A program made the translations under genes and the position numbers. DNA of 64,000 nt. It comes from Vibrio sp. 10N.261.45.E2 (GTDB lineage Bacteria; Pseudomonadota; Gammaproteobacteria; Enterobacterales; Vibrionaceae). The notes under the pieces are model-generated. The model was not told where the DNA came from. It did no database searches and worked only from the letters and a program-made list of their open reading frames with translations. The stretch lies in NCBI RefSeq assembly GCF_002875705.1, contig NZ_MCZZ01000080.1, positions 27,001-91,000 on the forward strand, written 5' to 3'. This document shows, piece after piece, positions 38,161-47,116 of the stretch; within the stretch, counting starts at the first letter, position 1, and every line of letters begins with the position of its first letter.

Positions 38161-38625
38161 TTAGTCGTTTAGAGCTTGGGTGTTGAGTTCTGGAACGGCC
38201 ATTTCATGCTCATTGGGTTCAATTTCTGGCTCTGTAGATTCCAGGATTTCGATAACTTCCGAGCTAGAAAGTTCATGACCCATTAGAAATATTGCTAATA
38301 AGGCATCGGCTTTTGTCTTGGTATCGGATGTGTCGTCTAATACTTGCTCTAGTTTTTCACGAATCATCGCGATTTCGTGTTCAACAAAACCACGACCTTC
38401 TTCGTCCCCTTGATTGTCTTCAGGGGCATTATCGAATTCAAGAAATAGCATGTCACAGTCTAGGTTGGTATTCACCAAACGCTCAGGCAACCACGCCTCA
38501 CCCATAACAATATCTGGATCGGAATATTTGGGTAAGTGATCTATAATGTTTTGTAATTCGGAGACTTTCACAATACTTTCATTTAACCGAGAATATTCTA
38601 CATTGTAACGGTCAATGCCGAGCAA
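38161..38625 (-). CDS. acidic hypothetical protein
   Basis: 154 residues, strongly acidic, with repeated Glu at the C terminus (ESTEPEIEPNEHEMAVPEL) and a helix-rich middle (EHEIAMIREKLEQVLDD). No ATG is found near the beginning; the start is TTG 38625 or GTG 38571. No family recognised. It lies directly upstream of the PhoD-like gene on the same strand. Confidence 0.65.
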   Translation of the reverse strand: MLGIDRYNVEYSRLNESIVKVSELQNIIDHLPKYSDPDIVMGEAWLPERLVNTNLDCDMLFLEFDNAPEDNQGDEEGRGFVEHEIAMIREKLEQVLDDTSDTKTKADALLAIFLMGHELSSSEVIEILESTEPEIEPNEHEMAVPELNTQALND

Positions 38626-38706
38626 ACCTAAAAATAGTTAGCCGTCATGGTTAATAAATGTCTATTCAGTAACACAATATTTATTACAAAGAGTAATTAC
38701 ATAAGA

Positions 38707-40020
38707 ATGAAGCTCAAATATTTACCGGTTCTCTCTTCATCGGGAGCGGCTCTACTTGGTAGCGCCTTCCTAAGCACTAATGTGTGGGCCGCTGAAGAGC
38801 AAGAGTGGGGCATTGCAGCAATGTTCCGTACTGCGAGTATCCCTTATGACACGTCAGGTGGTGATAAGACCGTAAGTTCGTTTGTTCCAATGCTGTTTTT
38901 CAAGAACGACTATGTGTTCATTGATGGCACGGAAATGGGGGCTTTCCTTTACCAAACTGATGATGAAAAATGGTCTTTCAATGCTATTTCTCGCATGCGG
39001 TTTATCGATATTCCAGCATCTGAGCAGAATGCGATTGAGGGCGATACCGCTGACTTCGGTGGACAACTCGCGTACCAGTTGGACGAGCAGTGGGCTGTTG
39101 AAACAGAAATCATGAGTGACAGTGAGTTCAACCTCCACGGTAACTTACGTGCTGAAGCCAAGTATGAGACAGGTGATTGGGAGTTCTACCCTAGTGCGAC
39201 ACTGCGTTATAAGAGTGCTGACTTCAACAGTGAGTATTACTCTCCAGCGAGTGAAAGCATTGGTGCAGGTATTGACTTAAATGTCGGTGTTGAAGCGCGT
39301 TACCATGTAGTTTCAAACTTATACTTATTGGGTTCGACCAGTGTCACTCGATTGGATGATAACGCTTACGATTCGTCGATTGTCGAAGACCGTTATCAAG
39401 GTGAATTGTACCTAGGCTTTGGTTTCTTTAACGATAAAGAGAAAGCACCGAAACCTAAGTTAAGCAATGCACCGTATTTACGTGTCGCACACGGTTGGGC
39501 AACGCCATCGAATATTGGCGATATCATGAAGTTCAACACAGAGAAAGACGAATACAACAACCAGTTGACCTCGTTCTTCTATGGCCACCCGTTAACGGAT
39601 GAGATCTTTGGCTTCCCATTGGACATCTACCTAACGCCGGGTATTGCTCACCACTGGAGTTCAGAGGTTCAGTCGAGTAGCACCGAATACATCATTGCGA
39701 TCAAAGCCTACTACACATTTAATTGGCCAACTCAGTGGCGATTTGGTGTAGCGGAAGGTATGTCTTACATTGATTCGATTACGTATATCGAAGGCTCTGA
39801 AATGGACCGTAAAGGTTACACAGCAAGCCATCTGTTGAATTACTTAGATTTCTCATTCGACGTTAATGTAGGTGATTTGATTGGTAAGAATGACTTGAAC
39901 AACTTGTGGTTCGGCTACTCGTTGCATCATCGCTCTGCGATCTTTGAAAACGCCTCTCAGTTTGGTCGTATCAAAGGCGGCAGCAACTACAACACGGTTT
40001 ACTTCCAATATGAGTTTTAA
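38707..40020 (+). CDS. MipA/OmpV-family outer-membrane protein with an extra C-terminal barrel region
   Basis: 437 residues from ATG 38707, with a signal peptide (MKLKYLPVLSSSGAALLGSA...NVWA). Residues about 30-240 fit MipA/OmpV: WGIAAMFRTASIPYDTSGG, PMLFFKNDYVFIDGTEMG, and a series of beta strands. After a linker (NDKEKAPKPKLSNAP) a second set of beta strands follows to a terminal aromatic residue (TVYFQYEF), typical of an outer-membrane barrel end. The usual OmpV length is about 250, so this looks like a fusion of two barrels or a much enlarged barrel. An upstream ATG (38647) is out of place for a signal peptide. Confidence 0.8.
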   Translation: MKLKYLPVLSSSGAALLGSAFLSTNVWAAEEQEWGIAAMFRTASIPYDTSGGDKTVSSFVPMLFFKNDYVFIDGTEMGAFLYQTDDEKWSFNAISRMRFIDIPASEQNAIEGDTADFGGQLAYQLDEQWAVETEIMSDSEFNLHGNLRAEAKYETGDWEFYPSATLRYKSADFNSEYYSPASESIGAGIDLNVGVEARYHVVSNLYLLGSTSVTRLDDNAYDSSIVEDRYQGELYLGFGFFNDKEKAPKPKLSNAPYLRVAHGWATPSNIGDIMKFNTEKDEYNNQLTSFFYGHPLTDEIFGFPLDIYLTPGIAHHWSSEVQSSSTEYIIAIKAYYTFNWPTQWRFGVAEGMSYIDSITYIEGSEMDRKGYTASHLLNYLDFSFDVNVGDLIGKNDLNNLWFGYSLHHRSAIFENASQFGRIKGGSNYNTVYFQYEF

Positions 40021-40118
40021 GCGCAGTTTTTAACGTTAGCTTTAAACCAGAGTTTACTAAGTACGACTTACACTTGACCTCGCTTTCATAGCTCCTGTGA
40101 GTGTTAGTGAGATTAATC

Positions 40119-40162
40119 AGCCTGATAGCAAACGGTTTTCCCTTTGCTGTCAGGCTTTTTTG
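40119..40162 (+). terminator. intrinsic terminator after the OmpV-like gene
   Basis: Stem AGCCTGATAGCAAA/TTTGCTGTCAGGCT with one mismatch, ten-base loop, then six T. Confidence 0.85.
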
Positions 40163-40218
40163 TTTGAGACTTGTGATATAATCGCGCGAGTTTAATAAGT
40201 ACAAGAATAGGACACGCT

Positions 40219-43200
40219 TTGACTTCGTCTCCGGAAAAAGCAGACAACAACAAGAATGCAGCACAGCCGAGTTCTTCACAGAACCAAGTGAAACCAAACA
40301 AAGCTGTATCGAATAAGTCTGCTGAACAATCAAAAGCCACAAAAGCTGAACAATCAGCAACAAAAAACAAATCATCTCAGAATAGCCCAGCCTCTCTTCG
40401 TAAAGCGCTCAACGAATGTATGATGCGCGATCGCTTCCGTTTGAGTAAGCGAATTGCTGGTGCGAGCAAAATTAAGAACGAACAATCTAAGCACGCTGTC
40501 TTTGATGAGATTGCGTTAGACATTGCTAAGTCGATGATGACGGCAACTCAGCGTGCTGCGCAAAAACCAACGATTGAATACCCAGAAATTCTCCCTGTTA
40601 GCCAAAAACGTGACGACATTGCGAAAGCCATTGCTGAAAACCAAGTGGTTATCGTGGCGGGTGAGACGGGTTCGGGTAAAACTACTCAGCTACCAAAAAT
40701 CTGTTCTGAGCTTGGCCGTGGCCGCTTTGGCCTAATTGGTCATACTCAGCCTCGTCGTCTTGCGGCACGTTCGGTTGCGAACCGTATTGCTGAAGAGATG
40801 GAAACGCAGCTAGGTGAGTTTGTTGGTTATAAGGTTCGATTCAACGATCAGATTTCTGACAACACCCAAATCAAATTGATGACCGACGGTATTCTACTGG
40901 CGGAGATTCAACACGACCGATTCTTAAATCAGTACGACACCATTATTATCGATGAAGCGCACGAACGTAGCCTGAACATCGATTTCATCATGGGTTATCT
41001 GAAAGAGTTGCTGCCAAAGCGTCCTGATCTAAAAGTGATCATCACGTCGGCAACCATCGACCCTGAGCGTTTCTCTAAGCACTTCAATAATGCGCCAATC
41101 ATCGAAGTGTCTGGCCGTACCTACCCAGTAGATACGCGTTACCGCCCATTAGGCGGTGATGACAGTGATTCAGACCGTGACCAAATCGAAGGGATCTTTG
41201 AAGCGGTTGATGAACTGTGTGATGAAGGCCTTGGCGATATCTTGATCTTCATGAACGGTGAGCGAGAGATTCGTGATACCGCAGATGCATTAAGTAAACG
41301 TAACCTTCGTGACACTGAAATTGTTCCGCTTTACGCTCGTCTATCTGCGGGTGAGCAGAATCGTATCTTCCAATCTCATACTGGTCGACGTATCGTTCTG
41401 GCAACCAACGTGGCAGAAACTTCGTTAACGGTTCCGGGCATTAAGTATGTTATCGACCCGGGTACAGCGCGTATTAGCCGCTACAGCTATCGTACCAAGG
41501 TACAACGCCTACCGATTGAGCCTGTATCTCAAGCGAGTGCGAACCAGCGTAAAGGTCGTTGTGGTCGTGTGGCAGAAGGTATCTGTATTCGTCTGTACTC
41601 CGAGGAAGATTTCGAGTCACGTCCAGAGTTTACCGACCCAGAGATCCTTCGTACTAACCTAGCATCCGTTATCTTGCAGATGACAGCACTTGGTTTAGGC
41701 GATATTCAAGCGTTCCCATTTGTTGAAGCGCCCGATAAGCGCAACATTCAAGATGGTGTAAGGCTGCTTGAAGAGCTTGGTGCGATCGCGACAGTTGAAC
41801 CATCTGCGAACAAAAACAAGAATCATGGCGACGATAAGAAGAAGCTAACCGCAATTGGTCGTAAGCTGGCGAAGCTGCCTATTGATCCACGTTTAGCACG
41901 TATGGTCATTGAAGCACCACGCAACCGCTGTCTACATGAAGTAATGGTGATTGCGTCTGCATTGTCGATTCAAGATCCGCGTGAGCGCCCGTCAGATAAG
42001 CAACAATCGTCTGATGACAAGCACAAGCGCTTCTTCGATAAAGAGTCTGACTTCATTACGTTTGTGAACCTGTGGGATTACATCAAGCAGCAGCAAAAAG
42101 CGCTGTCGAGTAACCAGTTCCGCAAACAGTGTAAGCAAGATTACCTGAACTATTTACGTATCCGTGAATGGCAAGATGTGTACTTCCAAATTCACCAAGC
42201 GATGCGTGAACTGGATACTAAGTTGAATACAGAACCGGGCAGTTATGATGGCATTCATATCTCGCTACTATCAGGTCTGCTTTCGCACATCGGTATGAAA
42301 GACCAAGAGAAGAATGAATATCAAGGTGCACGCAATGCGCGCTTCCATATCTTCCCTGCGTCTGGCCTGTTTAAGAAACAACCTAAGTGGATCATGTCTG
42401 CTGAGCTGGTGGAAACCTCGAAACTTTGGGGTCGTGTTATCGCCAAGATTCAACCAGAATGGATTGAACCACTAGCGAAACACCTAATTAAACGCAGCTA
42501 CAGCGAACCACACTGGTCGAAAAAGCAAGCGGCGGTAATGGCACACGAAAAAGTGATGCTTTACGGAATCCCAATCGTACCTAAGCGTCTTGTGAACTAC
42601 GGTGCGATTGATGCAACCGTCAGCCGTGAGTTGTTTGTGCGTAGCGCGCTTGTGGAAGGAGAGTGGGAAACCAAGCACGCTTTCTTCAAGCAGAACCGTA
42701 AGCTTTTACAAGAAGTCGAAGAGCTTGAGCATAAATCGCGTCGTCGTGACATCTTGATCGACGATGATGAGTTGTTCGATTTCTATGACCAACGTGTTGG
42801 TGAAGAGGCCGTTTCTGGCCGTCACTTCGATACATGGTGGAAGAAGACAAGTCAGAAAACACCAGAGCTACTCAACTTTGAAAAGTCGATGCTGTTCAGA
42901 GGCGATGCTAGCCACGTTACTGATTTGGATTACCCTAACTTCTGGCATCAAAACGGTATTAAGCTGAAGCTGAGCTACCAATTTGAGCCGGGCGACGACA
43001 ACGATGGTGTAACGGTACACATTCCGCTGCCTATCTTGAACCAAATCGACCAGAACGGTTTCGATTGGCAAATCCCAGGCCTACGTCAGGAGTTGGTGAT
43101 TAGCTTAATCAAGTCGTTACCTAAAACGCTACGCCGTAACTTTGTACCTGCGCCAAACTACGCAGATGCTTTCTTGGCACGCGTGACTCCGCTTGAAGCA

Positions 43201-44286
43201 CCGTTATTGGATTCTCTTGAGAAAGAGCTACGCCGCATGACGGGTGTGGAAGTGGTGCGTGATGACTGGAAGTTAGACCAGATTCCAGAGCACTTAAAGG
43301 TAACATTCCGCGCTGTAGATCATCGCAAGCGTAAGCTGAAAGAACAGAAAGACCTGCATGAACTTAAAGAGAGCCTGAAAGACAAGGTTCAAGAAACGCT
43401 TTCTAAAGTGGCAGATGATGACATTGAGCAGCAGAACCTGCACACGTGGAGCTTTGGTGAGCTACCAAAAGTCTACCAACAGAAGCGCGGCGGCTACGAT
43501 GTTAAAGCCTTCCCAGCGCTGGTGGATACCAAAGACAGCGTAGAGATCAAACTGTTCGAAACTGAGCAAGAGCAGATCTCGGCAATGAAGTCGGGTCAGC
43601 GTCGTTTAATCTTGTTGAACGTGCCATCGCCGATCAAATACTTGCACTCAAACCTGCCGAACAAATCGAAACTTGGCTTGTACTTCAACCCATACGGACA
43701 GGTACTCGATCTTATCGATGACTGTATCGCTTGTGGTATTGATAAGCTGATCGAAGAGAAGGGCGGTTTGGTTTGGGAGCCAGAGCAGTTCGAAGCACTG
43801 AAAGAACACGTACGTGCAGAGTTGGGCGATACGGTTGTTGAGATTGCTCAACAGGTTGAAACCATCTTAACCACGGCATTCAGCATCAGTAAGAAGCTGA
43901 AAGGGCGCGTGGATCTTTCTATGGCATTCGCACTTTCTGACATAAAAGCTCAGGTAGAAGGTTTGATTTTTAAGGGGTTTGCCACAGAATGTGGGTGGAA
44001 ACGCCTGCCGGATATTCTACGCTATATGAGAGCGATTGAACGCCGCATGGAAAAACTGCCAATTGACCCGAACAAAGATCGTCTTCATATGATCAAAGTC
44101 GAGTCAGTAATGAATGATTACAAAGAACTGCTGAATAAAATTCCAAAAGGGATCGCGGTTCCAGAAAACGTAAAAGAGGTGCGTTGGATGATTGAAGAGC
44201 TTCGTGTAAGCTTCTTCGCACAGCAGCTCGGTACGCCTTACCCAGTATCAGATAAGCGTGTTAAAAACGCGATTGATGCTTGCTAA
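40219..44286 (+). CDS. hrpA: ATP-dependent RNA helicase HrpA
   Basis: DEAH-box helicase of 1355 residues; E. coli HrpA has about 1300. A low-complexity Lys/Ser/Asn N-terminal tail precedes the core: Walker A VAGETGSGKTTQLP, IIIDEAHERS, ITSATIDPE, RIVLATNVAETSLTVPG and QRKGRCGRV. The long C-terminal half (about 750-1350) is the HrpA-specific DUF3418-type region. It starts at TTG with AGGA seven bases upstream; no better in-frame start is near. HrpA acts on mRNA and on stalled or collided ribosomes in E. coli. Monocistronic. Confidence 0.97.
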   Translation: MTSSPEKADNNKNAAQPSSSQNQVKPNKAVSNKSAEQSKATKAEQSATKNKSSQNSPASLRKALNECMMRDRFRLSKRIAGASKIKNEQSKHAVFDEIALDIAKSMMTATQRAAQKPTIEYPEILPVSQKRDDIAKAIAENQVVIVAGETGSGKTTQLPKICSELGRGRFGLIGHTQPRRLAARSVANRIAEEMETQLGEFVGYKVRFNDQISDNTQIKLMTDGILLAEIQHDRFLNQYDTIIIDEAHERSLNIDFIMGYLKELLPKRPDLKVIITSATIDPERFSKHFNNAPIIEVSGRTYPVDTRYRPLGGDDSDSDRDQIEGIFEAVDELCDEGLGDILIFMNGEREIRDTADALSKRNLRDTEIVPLYARLSAGEQNRIFQSHTGRRIVLATNVAETSLTVPGIKYVIDPGTARISRYSYRTKVQRLPIEPVSQASANQRKGRCGRVAEGICIRLYSEEDFESRPEFTDPEILRTNLASVILQMTALGLGDIQAFPFVEAPDKRNIQDGVRLLEELGAIATVEPSANKNKNHGDDKKKLTAIGRKLAKLPIDPRLARMVIEAPRNRCLHEVMVIASALSIQDPRERPSDKQQSSDDKHKRFFDKESDFITFVNLWDYIKQQQKALSSNQFRKQCKQDYLNYLRIREWQDVYFQIHQAMRELDTKLNTEPGSYDGIHISLLSGLLSHIGMKDQEKNEYQGARNARFHIFPASGLFKKQPKWIMSAELVETSKLWGRVIAKIQPEWIEPLAKHLIKRSYSEPHWSKKQAAVMAHEKVMLYGIPIVPKRLVNYGAIDATVSRELFVRSALVEGEWETKHAFFKQNRKLLQEVEELEHKSRRRDILIDDDELFDFYDQRVGEEAVSGRHFDTWWKKTSQKTPELLNFEKSMLFRGDASHVTDLDYPNFWHQNGIKLKLSYQFEPGDDNDGVTVHIPLPILNQIDQNGFDWQIPGLRQELVISLIKSLPKTLRRNFVPAPNYADAFLARVTPLEAPLLDSLEKELRRMTGVEVVRDDWKLDQIPEHLKVTFRAVDHRKRKLKEQKDLHELKESLKDKVQETLSKVADDDIEQQNLHTWSFGELPKVYQQKRGGYDVKAFPALVDTKDSVEIKLFETEQEQISAMKSGQRRLILLNVPSPIKYLHSNLPNKSKLGLYFNPYGQVLDLIDDCIACGIDKLIEEKGGLVWEPEQFEALKEHVRAELGDTVVEIAQQVETILTTAFSISKKLKGRVDLSMAFALSDIKAQVEGLIFKGFATECGWKRLPDILRYMRAIERRMEKLPIDPNKDRLHMIKVESVMNDYKELLNKIPKGIAVPENVKEVRWMIEELRVSFFAQQLGTPYPVSDKRVKNAIDAC

Positions 44287-44429
44287 AGGAATAAAGCTAG
44301 ACGCAATGGCAAGGTTTGGGTATAAATCTTGCTTATTGCATTACTAATTGAATAGTTATTACATACAGGGCGACTTGGTGGCAATTTATTACCACTCAAG
44401 GCCTGCCACTAGGACGAAAAAGGTCGAAT

Positions 44430-44924
44430 ATGAAAAAAACGTTATTGGCACTAGCACTACTAGGTGCATCTTCAACAGCAATGGCTGACTCTTGGTTGTA
44501 CGGCGGTGTAATGGGTGGTCAAAACTCATTCGCTGGTGAAGATGAAAATGCGGTGGGCATCCACGTAGGTACAGGTATTCTGCCACTAATCGGTGTTGAA
44601 GCGGGTTACTGGGATCTCGGTTCTTTCGACAACGTTAGCTACGGTAACCGTGCTAAGCAAGGTGTTGATGTAAGCACTGCTTACCTAGCGATCAAACCAA
44701 GTATCGACTTCGGTCCTCTTCACGTATACGCGAAGGGTGGTCTTCACTCTTACGAAGTAAAAGGCGATAACTTCAAGCAAGACGACGTTGATATTATGTA
44801 CGCTGTAGGCGCTGAATACTTCATCTTTGGTCCACTATCTGTAGGCGCTAGCTACCAAAACTTCAAAATGAAAGATGACGACGCAGGCGTTTTCTCTCTA
44901 AACGCGACTATCCACCTACTGTAA
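44430..44924 (+). CDS. small outer-membrane beta-barrel protein
   Basis: 164 residues with a clear signal peptide (MKKTLLALALLGASSTAMA-D) and alternating strands ending in LNATIHLL, as in eight-stranded OmpA-like or YfaZ-like barrels. Gly/Tyr-rich strands (YLAIKPSIDFGPLHVYAKGG; AVGAEYFIFGPLSVGASY) support a barrel. No OmpA peptidoglycan-binding domain follows. Function unknown. A strong terminator follows. Confidence 0.85.
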   Translation: MKKTLLALALLGASSTAMADSWLYGGVMGGQNSFAGEDENAVGIHVGTGILPLIGVEAGYWDLGSFDNVSYGNRAKQGVDVSTAYLAIKPSIDFGPLHVYAKGGLHSYEVKGDNFKQDDVDIMYAVGAEYFIFGPLSVGASYQNFKMKDDDAGVFSLNATIHLL

Positions 44925-44987
44925 TTAATCAGTAAAGCGATCGTAAATAGCGGTCGGATAGTCGTTAAAGAGTTCGTAGAATTCATA

Positions 44988-45017
44988 AAAAATGCCAGCT
45001 TGATAGCTGGCATTTTT
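44988..45017. terminator. bidirectional intrinsic terminator
   Basis: Stem AAAAATGCCAGCT/AGCTGGCATTTTT, loop TGAT. Serves the small barrel gene and the converging replication-type genes. Confidence 0.92.
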
Positions 45018-45076
45018 GTATCTGTTAACCGTGTAATCGCTACTCTGCTTTCTTGTGACTGGTAGCGGGCAGGCAA

Positions 45077-45934
45077 TTACTTTTTACTGTTTAGGATCTG
45101 TTGAATTCGCGGGTTCAGTGCTTTGCCGTGTTGGCTTTCGTACTCTTCGCGTTTCAAGTCATTCAGGTTCTTGACTGAGTTAGCAGCAAGCAGGAATTGC
45201 GGTAATTCCGTTTCTAGCATGCCTTTCTCGTCTAAACGTTTTGCTTCTAGGTAGTACTTCTTAAACAGGCCATCAAGCTTGTTTTCCGCAGTGCGCTTCA
45301 AGTCATACAGCTTGTTTTGAATCAGCCATTTCTCAATCTTATTCGCAGCGGAGCGAGACAATACTCGAATGCGGCTATCCAACAGCTCTTCTTCTGTTAG
45401 AGAGTCTTTCAGAATCCACAGCTCGCCCATTTGTGGCGGCCAGCTGTTGCCAAGTTGAATACGTTCGTGGCAGTGCATCAGCACGCGGTTTAGGCCGTCT
45501 GAATCAACAGAGTTTGCAAACTCAATGAACTTACCGCTTGGCTCACTACCGTATTGGTATTCCCACTGTGTTTCGTACACGCTCAAGAAAGAGCCGAACA
45601 CGTGAATACACCAATCTGTTAGCTCAAGTTCTGCAGGGTCTTGATCAACAACAGGCACTTGTTGAGACGCACCCGAACCTCCAGTTTGTGCAGTCGCTAC
45701 TTTCACTTCGGTGCTTTGCGTTTCAATGATTTCAGGCGTTACTAGCTCTTTAGGCAGAACAGTAGCGTCAGGTACAACAGGTTGAGCTGGCTCAGAAGGT
45801 TGGCTTTTTGCCTTTTTGAATGAGCTGCTGCCTGAAGCGTTCAGATGGGCTAAGCTTTTGTCGATACCCATTTCCTTGAGCTTGTCCTGCATTTCCTGAA
45901 TATTGAGAGGTCTTCTGCTGTTGTTGTCTTTCAT
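45077..45934 (-). CDS. protein downstream of and overlapping dnaT-like gene; possible phage-P-like replication protein
   Basis: 285 residues. The N-terminal third is charged and low in complexity (KKAKSQPSEPAQP). The rest is helical and holds the stretch GNSWPPQMGELWILKD, which recalls the WPP region of lambda P-type helicase loaders; that link is from memory and weak. Its ATG lies 143 bases inside the end of the upstream dnaT-like gene, with GAGAAG as possible ribosome site; internal ATGs at 45892 and 45871 would shorten the overlap. Same-strand pairing suggests a replication restart role. Confidence 0.65.
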   Translation of the reverse strand: MKDNNSRRPLNIQEMQDKLKEMGIDKSLAHLNASGSSSFKKAKSQPSEPAQPVVPDATVLPKELVTPEIIETQSTEVKVATAQTGGSGASQQVPVVDQDPAELELTDWCIHVFGSFLSVYETQWEYQYGSEPSGKFIEFANSVDSDGLNRVLMHCHERIQLGNSWPPQMGELWILKDSLTEEELLDSRIRVLSRSAANKIEKWLIQNKLYDLKRTAENKLDGLFKKYYLEAKRLDEKGMLETELPQFLLAANSVKNLNDLKREEYESQHGKALNPRIQQILNSKK

Positions 45935-46583
45935 TTTGCTTCTCGTTAACTAACCAGTACTGCAACTTAGATTCGATGCGTGATATTGGCATTAGTTCAT
46001 TGGCTTTGGCTTTATACCAGAGGACAAATTTTTTCCATACTAAACTATGGTCACCAGCAAGGCCGGAGAATTTAAACGCACGTTCCGCCCATGTTGGAAT
46101 GATCTCTTCATCCAAATCATGCGTTGAAACGGTGTTGCTGTTCATTGAGCCTCTGCCTTGTGGGCGAGGGGCATGCTGCATGTGTTGCATTGGCGCCGGA
46201 GCAGGCTGAAACTTAGGTGCAGGTGCAGGTGCAGGTGCAGGTGCAGGTGCAGGTGCAGTAGAGTAGACCGGAATACTATTGGCCGGTTGAGCTTCAACGT
46301 GCGCTGCAGCTTGCTCTTGCTCAATGAGCATTTTGAAAACGTGAATCTCTTTTTGATCTCGATAATCTACTTTCACCTTATCGAGAAAACCTTGGTCGAC
46401 TAAACACTTAAGACAGTCGGCTAAACCAAACGTAGAGAGAGCACAAAGTTGACCTGCTGTTTGTAGGCACACATTGGTGTAGCCGAATTCGTCAGCACCG
46501 TCTGCAAGCATCAATAAAACCAGCTTTTCTGCAGGGCTAGAAGTATTCACTTGCCAAGCTAAATAAGAATATTTGGCGCTCAA
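45792..46583 (-). CDS. DnaT-like replication protein with a Pro-Ala repeat linker
   Basis: 263 residues in three parts: an N-terminal helical domain (about 1-90: SPAEKLVLLMLADGADEFGYTN reads like a winged helix), a flexible linker with APAPAPAPAPAPAP, and a C-terminal domain (IPTWAERAFKFSGLAGDHSLVWKKF...ISRIESKLQYWL) that resembles the ssDNA-binding C-terminal part of DnaT. The tail LSPSERFRQQLIQKGKKPTF overlaps the next gene. Primosomal protein assignment is by domain resemblance; no PriA/PriC context nearby. Confidence 0.72.
   Translation of the reverse strand: MSAKYSYLAWQVNTSSPAEKLVLLMLADGADEFGYTNVCLQTAGQLCALSTFGLADCLKCLVDQGFLDKVKVDYRDQKEIHVFKMLIEQEQAAAHVEAQPANSIPVYSTAPAPAPAPAPAPAPKFQPAPAPMQHMQHAPRPQGRGSMNSNTVSTHDLDEEIIPTWAERAFKFSGLAGDHSLVWKKFVLWYKAKANELMPISRIESKLQYWLVNEKQNERQQQQKTSQYSGNAGQAQGNGYRQKLSPSERFRQQLIQKGKKPTF
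46216..46257. repeat. seven tandem copies of GGTGCA within the dnaT-like gene
   Basis: Exact 6-base unit, 42 bases, coding (Ala-Pro)n on the minus strand. Unit length is a multiple of three, so copy-number changes keep the frame and only alter linker length. Confidence 0.97.
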
Positions 46584-47116
46584 TATCGTGTTCTCAAAAA
46601 AGGTAAGTCGTTGCCACTATTGTAAGTCACCCCATACTGAATTTATAGCAACTTAGCAGAAAACGGCATTAGTAAGCCAAATATTGACCATAAGGAGAGG
46701 TCTGCTCCAAAAAGTAAGCCTGTACTAAATCATTCTTGTGGTTTTCGTTTTGAGTTATTGGGCTTGGATAGGCATATCTGCCTTAGACTGCAAGGCTCAT
46801 TTGCAATTTAAAAACAGCGCTGAAACCTTCGTTATTTATGTATCAAAGTTTAGGTCTTCCATTAAGGTCGACTATTGATGCTTTTCTTATCGACTCCCCA
46901 TCCATTTACGTATCCATTCACAGGTTGAATTTAATTTATAAAACATCTTGATATGATCAATATTTGCGCTATTATGACGATAAGTCAAAAATGACGAAGC
47001 GTCACAAAATGGTTAACTACATGAATTTACTATTCGTGTTAATATATTGGATAGGAGTGTTTTAAATACTGGCGAAGCTTAGATGATAGCTAAGCTAAAA
47101 TACGGACTGAGAAATT
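46584..47116. other. intergenic region between the dnaT-like gene and tetR
   Basis: About 530 bases, A+T-rich, with promoters for both divergent genes. The only clear element is the palindrome TGACGAAGCGTCA at 46992-47004 (separate entry). No gene-like frame with a ribosome site was found. Confidence 0.55.
46992..47008. promoter_or_regulatory. TetR-type operator, copy 1 (upstream of tetR)
   Basis: TGACGAAGCGTCA palindrome followed by CAAA, 110-125 bases before the tetR ATG. The same 13-base palindrome with the same right flank recurs twice before the RND gene, which points to autoregulation. Confidence 0.75.

Noticed and set aside
46142..46403. Frames with repeated CRCRCRCR or LHLHLHLH in the GGTGCA repeat
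   Set aside because: They are other-frame readings of the hexamer repeat inside the dnaT-like gene; only the Ala-Pro frame continues into recognisable domains.
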